15,628 bases of DNA from Oxalobacter sp. GTDB taxonomy: Bacteria > Pseudomonadota > Gammaproteobacteria > Burkholderiales > Burkholderiaceae_D. Both the position numbers and the translations under genes were made by a program. Position 1 is the first letter of the stretch. Each line of letters opens with the position of its first letter. This document shows, one piece after another, positions 1 through 9,535 of this stretch. Location: contig JAAZED010000325.1 of NCBI GenBank assembly GCA_012512465.1, forward strand, positions 1-15,628, in the 5' to 3' direction. Under the pieces are notes generated by a model. The model saw nothing but the letters and a program-made list of their open reading frames with translations. It did no database searches and was not told where the DNA came from.

Positions 1-57
1 AATGGTACGTCTGGGGAGCTGGCTTGCCAGCAACAGCTTGTCTACAACAAGTTTCAT
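1..57 (-). CDS. glgC: Glucose-1-phosphate adenylyltransferase, N-terminal fragment (cut by window edge)
   Basis: Only the first 19 codons are present: MKLVVDKLLLASQLPRRTI. The pattern of a short leader, then L-L-A-x-Q-L-P and a hydrophobic stretch, matches the start of E. coli-type GlgC (there LMLARQLPLKSVAL, leading into the LAGGRGTRL nucleotide-binding loop). GlgC makes ADP-glucose from ATP and glucose-1-phosphate, the committed step of bacterial glycogen synthesis. The ATG at 55-57 is preceded on the minus strand by a strong GAGGGAGG ribosome binding site with five bases of spacing, and it lies 43 bases after the pgm stop. The glgB-glgX-pgm genes upstream support the call. The nucleotide-binding loop itself is outside the window, so identity rests on a short N-terminal match plus operon context. 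Confidence 0.72.
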   Translation of the reverse strand, partial: MKLVVDKLLLASQLPRRTI

Positions 58-62
58 TCAGG

Positions 63-70
63 CCTCCCTC
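63..70 (-). promoter_or_regulatory. Ribosome binding site of the glgC start
   Basis: On the minus strand GAGGGAGG lies five bases before the ATG at 55-57. It is the strongest Shine-Dalgarno match in the left part of the window and marks the short reading frame at the edge as a real gene start. Confidence 0.7.
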
Positions 71-100
71 GTACTTCTTGTTTTAATTGTCATAAAAAAA

Positions 101-1816
<1,716 letters not shown>

Positions 1817-1835
1817 TTAACCTATGTTATCAAGT

Positions 1836-3881
1836 TTAACGAGGAACTGCCAGCAGTATAGTACGAGGGTGCAAGAGCGCCTGAAACTCCAGGTGCGCTC
1901 CCTTTTCCATTTCACCATCACTATCCATCTCCAGTTGCCATCTTCCTCCTGGTAACCGGAAAACCACTTCCTGTGCTGATGCATTCATCAGTACCAGGCA
2001 ATCACGTGATGCGCCATTGGTGCGAATCAAGAGCCCCATACAATAATTACTCTTGTTGTTCCATGCATCTCCCGAGATTTCACCTCCGGCACTCGACAGC
2101 CAGCGGATCGTGTAATGGGAATTGGCCAGAGCGACCGTTTCTTCCTCAAACCATCGTGAATACCCCAGCGCAGGATATTGCTTGCGCAAACGGATCAGTT
2201 CACGGACATATTGAATGAAGTCCGTGTCGGCATCCTGCCAGTTCAACCAGGTAATTTCATTATCCTGACAGTACGCATTATTATTGCCCTGCTGGGTTTG
2301 CCCCAACTCATCCCCGGCTAAAATCATGGGGGTCCCCTGGGAAAACAGCAGCGTGGCCATCATGGCCCGTTTGTATTGCCCCCGCAGCGCATTCACATTG
2401 GCCCCGGTTGCCGGTCCTTCCACACCGCAATTCCAACTGTGGTTTTTGTTATGTCCGTCCCGGTTATCTTCCCCGTTTGCTTCATTATGCTTGTGGTTAT
2501 AGCTGACCAGATCCTGCAGGGTGAAGCCGTCATGGGCAGTAATAAAATTGACGGAAGCCGAAGGCATGCGGCCTTCATGTCTGAAAATATCGCTTGATCC
2601 GGCAAAACGTCTGGTGAATTCCCCCAGTGTTGGCCATTGATGCAGCCAGAATGCCCGCATCGTATCGCGGTAAACATCATTCCATTCCATCCAGCCTGGC
2701 GGAAAGTATCCCAGTTGATAACCGTTTGGCCCCAGATCCCAGGGTTCGGCAATTTTCTTGACCCGTGAGAGAACAGGATCCTGCATAATAGCCGTGAAAA
2801 AACCGGCAGTTGGGGAATACGCTTCCCTGTCCCTGCCCAGGATGGGCGCCAGATCAAAGCGGAATCCGTCGACATGCATTTCCTCAACCCAATATCTCAG
2901 CGAATCCATCACCAACTGCAATACCCTGGGATGCCCCAGATTCATGCAATTTCCGCAACCTGACCAGTCAACATACTCTGCGCGGTTATTGGGCGGCAAA
3001 TGGTAGTAAACCGCATTATCAATCCCGCGAAAACTCAGCATGGAACCACCCCGGCCACCTTCGACAGTATGGTTGTAAACCACATCCATAATCACTTCGA
3101 TCCCCCGGCTGTGCAGCGCTTTGACCATATCCTTGAATTCCGAAACCGGCGTTGTCCCCGGCCGGCCGGACCAGTACCGGCTTTCCGGTGCAAAAAAACC
3201 AATGGTGGAATATCCCCAATAGTTGGAGAGCCCCATTTTCAGCAGGCGCGGTTCATCGCCTCGTGCCTGAACCGGCAACAGGCTGACTGACGTAATGCCC
3301 AGATTTTCAAGATAATCCAGTACTGCCGGATGTGCCATCCCGGCATAAGTCCCCTGCAACGCCGCTGGCACATCCGGATGCCGCCGGGTAAACCCTTTAA
3401 CGTGGGTTTCATAAATAATCATTTCTGCAACGGGAATATCCGGACGGGCAACCCCTTCCCAATCATACACCTCATGGATAACCTGTCCTTTCAGGGCGAT
3501 GGCACCCGTATCAGCCGGGCTGTCATCACGAAAATCATCTTCCCCCCTGAACTGCCCGATAACCCGCCTGGCATAGGGGTCCAAAAGCAGTTTGTTTGCA
3601 TTGAAGCGGTGACCCATTTCCGGTCGATAAGGGCCGGCAACACGATAGCCATAGACAAGACCAGGCGAAGCCTCCGGCAGATAACCGTGCCAGATGCCTT
3701 CTTCCCGTGATGACAGCCGATAGCGTTTGACTTCATGCTGGCCGGCATCATCAAAAATACAGAGTGCAACCGACTCCGCATGGGGCGCGACCAGGGCAAA
3801 ATTGATGCCTTTTCCATCCCAATGAGCGCCTAAAGGCAGATGCGAGCCAGGTTCCAGTTTGTCCAGATCGCTGAAAGCCAT
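1836..3881 (-). CDS. glgX: Glycogen debranching enzyme (GH13 isoamylase type)
   Basis: A 681-residue cytosolic glycoside hydrolase that cleaves alpha-1,6 branches of glycogen; the family prefers short stubs left by glycogen phosphorylase. The N-terminal part (about 10-130) looks like a CBM48 beta-sandwich (LPLGAHWDGKGINFALVAPHA). The TIM barrel follows, with the GH13 regions intact: MDVVYNH (265-271), DGFRFD with nucleophile Asp343 (338-343), IAEPWD with acid/base Glu379, and TAHDGF with Asp451. The GlgX/isoamylase signature YNHKHNEANGEDNRDGHN follows at 461-478. Length is slightly above E. coli GlgX (657). The start sits three bases past the glgB stop, with its ribosome site inside the last glgB codons, so translation is probably coupled. 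TreX-type isoamylases are related, but the glg context favours glgX. Confidence 0.95.
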   Translation of the reverse strand: MAFSDLDKLEPGSHLPLGAHWDGKGINFALVAPHAESVALCIFDDAGQHEVKRYRLSSREEGIWHGYLPEASPGLVYGYRVAGPYRPEMGHRFNANKLLLDPYARRVIGQFRGEDDFRDDSPADTGAIALKGQVIHEVYDWEGVARPDIPVAEMIIYETHVKGFTRRHPDVPAALQGTYAGMAHPAVLDYLENLGITSVSLLPVQARGDEPRLLKMGLSNYWGYSTIGFFAPESRYWSGRPGTTPVSEFKDMVKALHSRGIEVIMDVVYNHTVEGGRGGSMLSFRGIDNAVYYHLPPNNRAEYVDWSGCGNCMNLGHPRVLQLVMDSLRYWVEEMHVDGFRFDLAPILGRDREAYSPTAGFFTAIMQDPVLSRVKKIAEPWDLGPNGYQLGYFPPGWMEWNDVYRDTMRAFWLHQWPTLGEFTRRFAGSSDIFRHEGRMPSASVNFITAHDGFTLQDLVSYNHKHNEANGEDNRDGHNKNHSWNCGVEGPATGANVNALRGQYKRAMMATLLFSQGTPMILAGDELGQTQQGNNNAYCQDNEITWLNWQDADTDFIQYVRELIRLRKQYPALGYSRWFEEETVALANSHYTIRWLSSAGGEISGDAWNNKSNYCMGLLIRTNGASRDCLVLMNASAQEVVFRLPGGRWQLEMDSDGEMEKGAHLEFQALLHPRTILLAVPR

Positions 3882-3884
3882 TCA

Positions 3885-6059
3885 TCATTCCTTTCTTATG
3901 AACATGCAGGTCGCCAGTGGCGGCACGGTTATCTCCAATGAGAAATCATGGTGATTTGACCATACCGCCTGCGTCTGAAGCTCCCCATTGTGGATGCCGC
4001 TTCCACCATAAATCTGGGCATCCGTATTGATGATTTCACGGTACCATCCGGCCCTGGGTACGCCAATCCGGTATCCGTAACGGGGAATGGGGGTGAAGTT
4101 GCACACCACCATCACAAAATCACCGTTGGCATCCCATCGAATGAAAGACACCACCGAACTATCGACATCATCATGAATGATCCATTCAAATCCTGCCGGC
4201 TCAAAATCCTGTTCGTACAGGGCAGGATAACGGGTATAGACCGCATTGAGATCGGAAATCAGGCGATGGACACCGGCATGCAGCGGGTACTGGAGCAGAT
4301 GCCATTCAATACTGCCGCTGGCATCCCATTCAGCATACTGTGCAATCTCCCCTCCCATGAAAAGCAGTTTTTTCCCGGGAAAGCCCCACATGAATCCGTA
4401 ATAGCAGCGCAGATTGGCAAAACGCTGCCATTCATCCCCTGGCATCTTGCCAATCAGTGAGCCCTTGCAGTGCACCACTTCATCATGCGAAAGGGGCAGG
4501 ATAAAATTCTCAAACCAGGCATACATAATGCCAAAGCGCAGCTTGTCATGGTGATATTTCCGGTAGACAGAATCTTCACTCATATACGACAGCGTGTCGT
4601 TCATCCATCCCAGGTTCCATTTGTAATGAAAGCCCAGACCACCATCCCAGACGGGACGGGAAACACCCGGAAAACTGGTGGACTCCTCTGCCATCGTGAC
4701 AGCTTCTTTCCTCTCGGTACCAACGATTTCATTCATTTTCCGCAAAAAGGCGATGGCTTCGAGATTTTCGCGTCCACCATACTGGTTGGGAACCCATTCA
4801 CCGGGCGCCCGGCTGTAGTCCCTGTAAAGCATGGACGCAACCGCATCAACCCGCAGGCCATCTATACCGTACCGCTCTATCCAGTACAGGGCATTGCCCA
4901 CCAGGTAATTGCTGACTTCTGAACGTCCATAGTTATAGATGATGCTGCCCCAGTCCTGATGCACGCCCTCCCGCGGGTCCTCGTGTTCATAAAGGCTGGT
5001 GCCATCAAAGCGGTATAAACCATGCGCATCAGAAGGAAAATGCGCAGGCACCCAGTCAAGGATGACGCCAATGCCGTTATCGTGTGCCACATCGACAAAA
5101 TCCCGGAATTCATCCGGTGTGCCAAAACGCGAGGTAACCGCATAAAGGCCAATCGGCTGATATCCCCATGACCCGTCATGCGGATGCTCGGAAATCGGCA
5201 ACAGCTCAATATGGGTGAACCCCAGGTCTTTCACGTAAGGAATCAGTTCCTCTGCCAGTTCGCGATAGGTCAGCCAGCGCCAGCCATCCTTTTTCCGCCA
5301 TGAGCCGAGATGCACCTCATATATACTCACCGGCGCATTCAGCGCATTCGCTTTTTTGCGATCCTCCCGTGAGGGGTAAACCTCGGGAAGCCAGTGAACA
5401 ATGGACGCCGTATCCGGACGAAGCTCTGCACGAAAGGCAAAGGGATCGGCTTTCAGGAGAATGTCTCCCGACTGTGCCTTGATCTCATATTTATACAAGT
5501 CACCGGGCATGAGATGGGGGATGAATATTTCCCAGACACCACACTCCACCCGGTAGCGCATCATGTGGCGACGTCCATCCCAGTCATTGAAATCGCCGAC
5601 AACAGATACCCGTCGCGCATGGGGCGCCCATACGGCAAACGTCACCCCCGGCACGCCATCAAATTCCCTGGGATGGGCGCCCATTTTTTCATAAGGGCGG
5701 TGATGCGTTCCCTCTGCCAGCAGCCAGACATCAATGTCACCCAGGACGTTGGGAAAACGATAGGTGTCTTCCATATCCTGCTCATGTGTCCCCCAGTTGA
5801 CACGCAAACGATAGGCGAAAGGTTCACGGCGATCGTCAAAGACCCCTTCAAACAGGGCACTGTTATTGACCCTTGGCAGGTCCATCACCACCTTTTCGCT
5901 GGCGGTATCGATAACGGAAACATGCCATGCCCCGGGAATCAGCGCACGGACAACAAGCCGCCCCTTTTTCCTGTGCATGCCCAGGATAGAGAACGGATCG
6001 CGATGATCTCCCGCTATCAGGGCCTGCAAGGCTGAATCCGGCATGATGGTTTCTGGCAT
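3885..6059 (-). CDS. glgB: 1,4-alpha-glucan (glycogen) branching enzyme
   Basis: A 724-residue cytosolic GH13 enzyme that cuts alpha-1,4 glucan chains and reattaches them as alpha-1,6 branches. The domain order is the E. coli type: an N1 domain (about 10-115), a CBM48 domain beginning near GVTFAVWAPHARRVSVVGDFNDW (138-160), then the catalytic barrel and a C-terminal beta domain. Catalytic residues are Asp405 in GLRVDAVASML, Glu458 in MAEESTSFP and Asp526 in LPLSHDEVVH; these positions coincide with the E. coli numbering as I recall it. Length is normal. The start is supported by GAGGAT six bases upstream of ATG. It is the first gene of the glgB-glgX-pgm-glgC run. The gap of 186 bases to the upstream oxidoreductase gene should hold the operon promoter, but I saw no convincing -35/-10 pair there. 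Confidence 0.97.
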   Translation of the reverse strand: MPETIMPDSALQALIAGDHRDPFSILGMHRKKGRLVVRALIPGAWHVSVIDTASEKVVMDLPRVNNSALFEGVFDDRREPFAYRLRVNWGTHEQDMEDTYRFPNVLGDIDVWLLAEGTHHRPYEKMGAHPREFDGVPGVTFAVWAPHARRVSVVGDFNDWDGRRHMMRYRVECGVWEIFIPHLMPGDLYKYEIKAQSGDILLKADPFAFRAELRPDTASIVHWLPEVYPSREDRKKANALNAPVSIYEVHLGSWRKKDGWRWLTYRELAEELIPYVKDLGFTHIELLPISEHPHDGSWGYQPIGLYAVTSRFGTPDEFRDFVDVAHDNGIGVILDWVPAHFPSDAHGLYRFDGTSLYEHEDPREGVHQDWGSIIYNYGRSEVSNYLVGNALYWIERYGIDGLRVDAVASMLYRDYSRAPGEWVPNQYGGRENLEAIAFLRKMNEIVGTERKEAVTMAEESTSFPGVSRPVWDGGLGFHYKWNLGWMNDTLSYMSEDSVYRKYHHDKLRFGIMYAWFENFILPLSHDEVVHCKGSLIGKMPGDEWQRFANLRCYYGFMWGFPGKKLLFMGGEIAQYAEWDASGSIEWHLLQYPLHAGVHRLISDLNAVYTRYPALYEQDFEPAGFEWIIHDDVDSSVVSFIRWDANGDFVMVVCNFTPIPRYGYRIGVPRAGWYREIINTDAQIYGGSGIHNGELQTQAVWSNHHDFSLEITVPPLATCMFIRKE
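3888..3894 (-). promoter_or_regulatory. glgX ribosome binding site embedded in the end of glgB
   Basis: Reading the minus strand, the last glgB codons AGA AAG GAA contain AAAGGAA. They are followed by two consecutive TGA stops (3885-3887 and 3882-3884) and immediately by the glgX ATG (3879-3881). The AGGA core is seven bases from the ATG. This arrangement fixes the glgX start and implies translational coupling. Confidence 0.8.
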
Positions 6060-6152
6060 TGTCTATCCTCAAAATACAACGACCCGATGAAAAACTGCCT
6101 TTGATCAACAACGAGGTCAAGGCGACCTTATAAATCAATGGTAAAACATTTT

Positions 6153-6193
6153 CTCCGGGAAAAATGATATTCCGGAGCAACTTTTTTGTTTTT
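6153..6193. other. Hairpin with adjacent T-tract between etfD and glgB
   Basis: CTCCGG (6153-6158) and CCGGAG (6172-6177) can pair over a 13-base loop. On the plus strand the stem is followed, after four bases, by two T-runs separated by one G (6182-6194). That is terminator-like for plus-strand transcription, but no plus-strand gene lies upstream. Read on the minus strand, the direction of both flanking genes, the stem is not followed by a T-tract, so it would be a poor terminator for the oxidoreductase gene. Confidence 0.3.
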
Positions 6194-6245
6194 TCTGTAT
6201 GTTTTATGACAGGCTTCAGCCAAAACAGAATGAAATACCGAAAAA

Positions 6246-7913
6246 CTACATATCCTGGTATTCCGGGCCATCACCGCCCTCAGGCGCAACCCAGATGATG
6301 TTTTCGGTCGGGTCCTTGATATCGCAGGTCTTGCAGTGCAGGCAATTGGACGCATTGATACGAAGATGAGGTGTTCCCGTCTCGTCCGTAACAAATTCAT
6401 AGACCGCCGCGGGGCAATACCGTGATTCCGGCCCGGCATACTTTGCCAGATTAACCGCAACCGGCACCTGCTCATTCTTGAGCAGCAGGTGCGATGGCTG
6501 ATTTTCTTCATGGTGGGTGCCGGAAAGATAAAGTGACGACAGCATGGCATTTTCCGGTACACCATCCTGATCGTATGACAACCGGCGGCTGGATGCGGCA
6601 GGCTTGAGGCTTGCATGATCCGGCTGGTGGCGGTGAAGTGTCCAGGGTGCCTTTCCACGCAGGACAACCTGATCAAGGCCGAACATGAAACTGCCCGGCA
6701 GCAATCCTTTGCCCATCCAGGGTTTGAAATTCCGGGCGCGGTAGAGTTCTTCATACAGCCAGGATTGGCGGAAAAGGCGGGGAAACGCCTTGAGCACATC
6801 CTGCTTACGTCCGGCACACAGCGCTTCAAAAGCGGCTTCAGCGGCGAGCATGCCTGACTTGATCGCTGTATGGATACCCTTCAGACTGGCACCATTCATG
6901 AACCCTGCGCAGCAGCCCACCAACACGCCTCCGGGGAAAACCGGTTCCGGCAATGCCTGCAGGCCGCCCGCTGCCAGCGCTCTTGCGCCATATTCCAGGC
7001 ATTTCCCCTCCTTGAGGAAAACAGCAATAGCCGGATGGGTCTTGAGCCGCTGAAATTCGCTGTAAGGCGAAAGGTAGGGGTTGTCATAAGCCAGTCCGAC
7101 CATCAAGCCGACCGCAACCCGATTGCCCGGCATATGATACAGAAAACCACCGCCGTATGTTGCATGGTCAAGCGGCCATCCCGCGGTATGAATGACAAGA
7201 CCAGGCTTATGGTCTTCGGGGCGTACCTGCCATATTTCTTTCAGGCTGAGGGCATACCCCTGCGGATCGCGCCCCTTATCCAGGGAAAACTGCGAAATGA
7301 GCTGCTGTCCCAGTTGTCCGCGTGCACCTTCAGCAAAAAATGTATATGATGCAAAAATCTCAACGCCTGGCTGATACCGTGATGTCTTCCTGCCATCCCG
7401 CCCGATTCCCATGGCACCAGTCGCCACGCCTTTAACACTGCCATTTTCCGAATAGAGGATTTCTGTTGCGGCAAATCCCGAAAAGACATCCACCCCCAGT
7501 ATTTCGGCCTGCTCGGCAAGCCAGCGCACCAAACGCGACAGCGAGAGCACATGGTTCCCTGTATTTTTCAGCGAATGGGGCAAGAGCATATCCGGAAGCG
7601 GAAAAGCCTTCCCCTGTGTAAGAAAGGAAAAGCGGTTCGCAGAGACAGGAACGGACGCGGGCGCGCCCTTTTTTTCCCAGCCCGGCAGCAGCTCATCCAA
7701 AGCCTTTGGATCCATGATCGCGCCAGAAATAATATGCGCTCCCGGTTCGGACCCTTTTTCCAGTACACAGACAGACAGCGCCCGTTCACTTTCAGCGGCA
7801 AGCTGTTTCAGGCGAATGGCAGCCGCCAGGCCGGCAGGGCCGGCACCGACAATCACAATGTCGTAATCCATTGTGTCTCGTGACTCTGAGAGATTCTGTT
7901 TGTTTTCAGCCAT
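6246..7913 (-). CDS. Electron transfer flavoprotein-ubiquinone oxidoreductase
   Basis: A 555-residue ETF:Q oxidoreductase, a membrane-associated flavoprotein that takes electrons from reduced ETF (fed by acyl-CoA dehydrogenases and related enzymes) and passes them to ubiquinone. The N-terminus has the FAD dinucleotide fold: DIVIVGAGPAGLAAAIRLKQ with GAGPAG at 23-28 and the ribose-binding Glu52 in VLEKGSEPGAH. The C-terminus has the family's 4Fe-4S cluster ligands Cys500, Cys524, Cys527 and Cys530 (YCPAAVYEF ... NCLHCKTC). GVLVGCCAGFMN near residue 345 matches the conserved FAD-contact segment. Length is typical. The start at 7913 has AGGT five bases upstream; Met15 (7871), just before the FAD motif, is a plausible alternative. 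No ETF alpha/beta genes are adjacent. It is divergent from a thioesterase gene and on the same strand as the glycogen operon, but apparently unrelated to it in function. Confidence 0.95.
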   Translation of the reverse strand: MAENKQNLSESRDTMDYDIVIVGAGPAGLAAAIRLKQLAAESERALSVCVLEKGSEPGAHIISGAIMDPKALDELLPGWEKKGAPASVPVSANRFSFLTQGKAFPLPDMLLPHSLKNTGNHVLSLSRLVRWLAEQAEILGVDVFSGFAATEILYSENGSVKGVATGAMGIGRDGRKTSRYQPGVEIFASYTFFAEGARGQLGQQLISQFSLDKGRDPQGYALSLKEIWQVRPEDHKPGLVIHTAGWPLDHATYGGGFLYHMPGNRVAVGLMVGLAYDNPYLSPYSEFQRLKTHPAIAVFLKEGKCLEYGARALAAGGLQALPEPVFPGGVLVGCCAGFMNGASLKGIHTAIKSGMLAAEAAFEALCAGRKQDVLKAFPRLFRQSWLYEELYRARNFKPWMGKGLLPGSFMFGLDQVVLRGKAPWTLHRHQPDHASLKPAASSRRLSYDQDGVPENAMLSSLYLSGTHHEENQPSHLLLKNEQVPVAVNLAKYAGPESRYCPAAVYEFVTDETGTPHLRINASNCLHCKTCDIKDPTENIIWVAPEGGDGPEYQDM

Positions 7914-7974
7914 TTTTACCTGGTCAAACCATTTACTCCAACGTCATTTTTATCCGACAGGGTACGAAATCCTC

Positions 7975-7990
7975 TGCAATCATGCAATCA
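7975..7990. repeat. Tandem 8-base direct repeat in a divergent intergenic region
   Basis: TGCAATCA occurs twice in direct succession (7975-7982 and 7983-7990) between the divergent oxidoreductase and thioesterase genes. Five bases further on is the 10-base palindrome GGCTGCAGCC (7995-8004). The repeat could be a regulator-binding site for one or both genes, or simple chance; there is no experimental indication. Confidence 0.4.
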
Positions 7991-8038
7991 TATCGGCTGC
8001 AGCCTTTTCATGACAGATACAAATGGAATTAAAACACA

Positions 8039-8458
8039 ATGAAAAAAGACCTTCTTGAGAATATGAAACATGTCTATACATCGATCATCCCGATGCGATG
8101 GGGAGACATGGATGCCATGGGGCATGTCAACAATACCGTCTATTTCCGTTATCTCGAACAGGCGCGTATCGAATGGTACGCTTTCATTGGTCGTGAAAAA
8201 AACGCCGGTATGGAAACCGTTGTCGTCAATGCGCATTGTTCGTTTATGGTCGCCCTCACCTATCCGGGTGAAATCGAAGTCCGTACCTACGCCGGCTCAC
8301 CCGGCCGGACCAGTTTTGAAATCCTGCAGGAAATACGCCGCACGGATAATCCTGATACCGTATATGCCCGCGGCGGTGCAAGGGTCGTATGGGTAGACAG
8401 AAGCACCGGAAAATCTTCACCATTGCCTGATACCGTGCGTGAAATGATCACCGCATAA
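8039..8458 (+). CDS. Acyl-CoA thioesterase, 4-hydroxybenzoyl-CoA thioesterase/YbgC family
   Basis: A 139-residue single hotdog-fold protein predicted to hydrolyse acyl-CoA thioesters in the cytosol; the substrate cannot be read from sequence. The signature segment RWGDMDAMGHVNNTVYFRYLEQARIEW (residues 20-46) is typical of the family, with the catalytic-type Asp (Asp23 or Asp25) before GHVNN. Length is typical. ATG at 8039 is preceded by GGAA about ten bases upstream; Met9 (8063) is a possible alternative, but the conserved domain begins only at about residue 12. It is divergent from the ETF:ubiquinone oxidoreductase, which fits a loose link to acyl-CoA metabolism. It converges on the cold-shock gene and shares the hairpin near 8490. 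It is not the tol-pal YbgC by context, so I give no gene symbol. Confidence 0.88.
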   Translation: MKKDLLENMKHVYTSIIPMRWGDMDAMGHVNNTVYFRYLEQARIEWYAFIGREKNAGMETVVVNAHCSFMVALTYPGEIEVRTYAGSPGRTSFEILQEIRRTDNPDTVYARGGARVVWVDRSTGKSSPLPDTVREMITA

Positions 8459-8480
8459 CCGGACAAGGCGCTCACCCATT

Positions 8481-8505
8481 AAAAAACCCCGCTTTAGCGG
8501 GGTTT
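8481..8505 (-). terminator. Intrinsic terminator between convergent thioesterase and cold-shock genes
   Basis: CCCCGC (8487-8492) pairs with GCGGGG (8497-8502) over a TTTA loop, and the stem can extend through AAA/TTT. On the minus strand it is followed by six T's (8481-8486), ideal for ending the cold-shock transcript 20 bases after its stop. On the plus strand only three T's follow, so it may end the thioesterase transcript less efficiently. Confidence 0.88.
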
Positions 8506-8523
8506 GCCATGCTCAATGCACGC

Positions 8524-8727
8524 TTAAGCTGCTTCGATATTCGAAGCCTGCTTGCCTTTTGGACCGGTATTGATCTCAAAAGATACGCGCTGGTTTTCCT
8601 TGAGAGACTTGAAACCATCGGATTTGATGGCTGAAAAATGCGCGAACACATCCTCTCCACCTTCATCCGGCGTAATAAAACCAAAACCTTTTGCATCATT
8701 GAACCATTTAACAGTACCAGTTGCCAT
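8524..8727 (-). CDS. Cold-shock domain protein (CspA family)
   Basis: A 67-residue single cold-shock domain, a five-stranded OB fold that binds single-stranded RNA/DNA and acts as an RNA chaperone. The RNP1 motif KGFGFI (13-18) and RNP2 motif VFAHF (27-31) are both intact, as is the [18 protein letters not shown] opening and the C-terminal [10 protein letters not shown]. Length is exactly as expected. AGGAAG at 8733-8738 lies five bases before the ATG. A strong intrinsic terminator follows the gene, so it is probably monocistronic. About 145 bases separate it from the Nudix gene stop on the same strand, enough for the long 5' leader common in this family, but I could not define the promoter. 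Which Csp paralogue it is, and whether cold induces it, cannot be told. Confidence 0.95.
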   Translation of the reverse strand: MATGTVKWFNDAKGFGFITPDEGGEDVFAHFSAIKSDGFKSLKENQRVSFEINTGPKGKQASNIEAA

Positions 8728-8872
8728 TACTTCTTCCTATTTCAGTTAATCCAGGTTTTCATCTAACCATTTATTGCACCAGAACACACAGGAAAGCCTG
8801 GGCGGCCTTTATAAGGTTTAACCCGTGCAACAGCCCATTTTAGCAGAACAGGGACCGCTTCTGGCTACCTTT

Positions 8873-9469
8873 TTACCCAGGATGTGATAATTCCCACTGC
8901 GCGGAATGGATTTTTTCGAGCCAGAACGTGCCGATAATGGTTTTGGCATCCGTAATCTGTCCTTCCTTTATCCATGAAAGCAACTGGGAGAGCGTTGCCG
9001 AAAAGGTTTCAATAAACTCTTCTTCATCAGGATGCTCTTTTCCTGACTTAAGCCCCCTGGCCAGGTAGATGGTAAGCGCCTCATCCGAATAACCAATGGC
9101 ATTGTGAATGGTGCACACATACTGCCAGTCGCTGGCCGTATAACCGGTCTCTTCCATCAGTTCTCTTTTTGCCGTGTCGAAAGGCTCCTCCCCTGCATCG
9201 ATTTTCCCGGCAGGAAATTCCAGAAAAACCCGGTTTAAGGGATAGCGAAACTGCCGCTCCATGAGATACCTGCCATCATCCAGCATGGGCAGAATCACTA
9301 CTGCACCAGGATGCCGGATATATTCACGCTGGGAGGTTTCATTATCCGGCAGGCGGACTTTGTCACGGTACACGTCAAAAAAAAGCCCCTTGTGCATGAT
9401 CCGGCTCTCAAGCGCTGTTTCATCCAGGTTACTCCCGGGCAGTGCCGCCTCATTGTCAGAAGAAATCAT
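8873..9469 (-). CDS. Nudix hydrolase, ADP-ribose pyrophosphatase type
   Basis: A 198-residue Nudix hydrolase. The full Nudix box GX5EX7REUXEEXGU is present as GKIDAGEEPFDTAKRELMEETGY (residues 88-110), with metal-binding glutamates in REXXEE. The preceding FLEFPAGKID and the following HNAIGYSDEALTIYLARGL are typical of the NudF-like ADP-sugar branch, which splits ADP-ribose to AMP and ribose-5-phosphate. The proline expected roughly 15-16 residues past the box in classic ADP-ribose pyrophosphatases is not there (Ile125-Gly126), so substrate preference is uncertain. The annotated ATG lacks a clear ribosome site. Met25 is an alternative, but residues 18-24 (ETALESR) resemble the usual N-terminal strand, so the longer form is preferred. 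It is divergent from rarA. Confidence 0.88.
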   Translation of the reverse strand: MISSDNEAALPGSNLDETALESRIMHKGLFFDVYRDKVRLPDNETSQREYIRHPGAVVILPMLDDGRYLMERQFRYPLNRVFLEFPAGKIDAGEEPFDTAKRELMEETGYTASDWQYVCTIHNAIGYSDEALTIYLARGLKSGKEHPDEEEFIETFSATLSQLLSWIKEGQITDAKTIIGTFWLEKIHSAQWELSHPG

Positions 9470-9507
9470 ATGGTTTGTCTCAACGTAAAAAATCAGTAAT
9501 CGGTTCT

Positions 9508-9535
9508 TTTATGATATTAACGCTTTCTTTGTCAC
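9508..9535 (-). promoter_or_regulatory. Candidate promoter of the Nudix gene
   Basis: On the minus strand GTGACA (9530-9535) and CATAAA (9508-9513) are separated by 16 bases, a 5/6 and 4/6 match to the sigma-70 boxes. The -35 hexamer overlaps that of the candidate rarA promoter on the other strand. This is a pattern match only. Confidence 0.3.

Noticed and set aside
5394..6035. Open frame of 213 codons antisense to glgB
   Set aside because: Shadow of the glgB reading frame with no domain or credible ribosome site.
6060..6245. glgB promoter with TTGACC as -35
   Set aside because: No -10-like hexamer is found 16-18 bases downstream of TTGACC on the minus strand.
6128..6829. Open frame of 233 codons on the minus strand overlapping the oxidoreductase 3' part
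   Set aside because: It is an alternative frame of the ETF:Q oxidoreductase gene, Arg/Cys/Ser-rich and without family features.
8739..8872. Cold-shock gene promoter near the TATAAA at 8808-8813 (minus)
   Set aside because: The good -10 match has no acceptable -35 at 16-18 bases; the nearby TTGCAC is only about 11 bases away, so no promoter is called.
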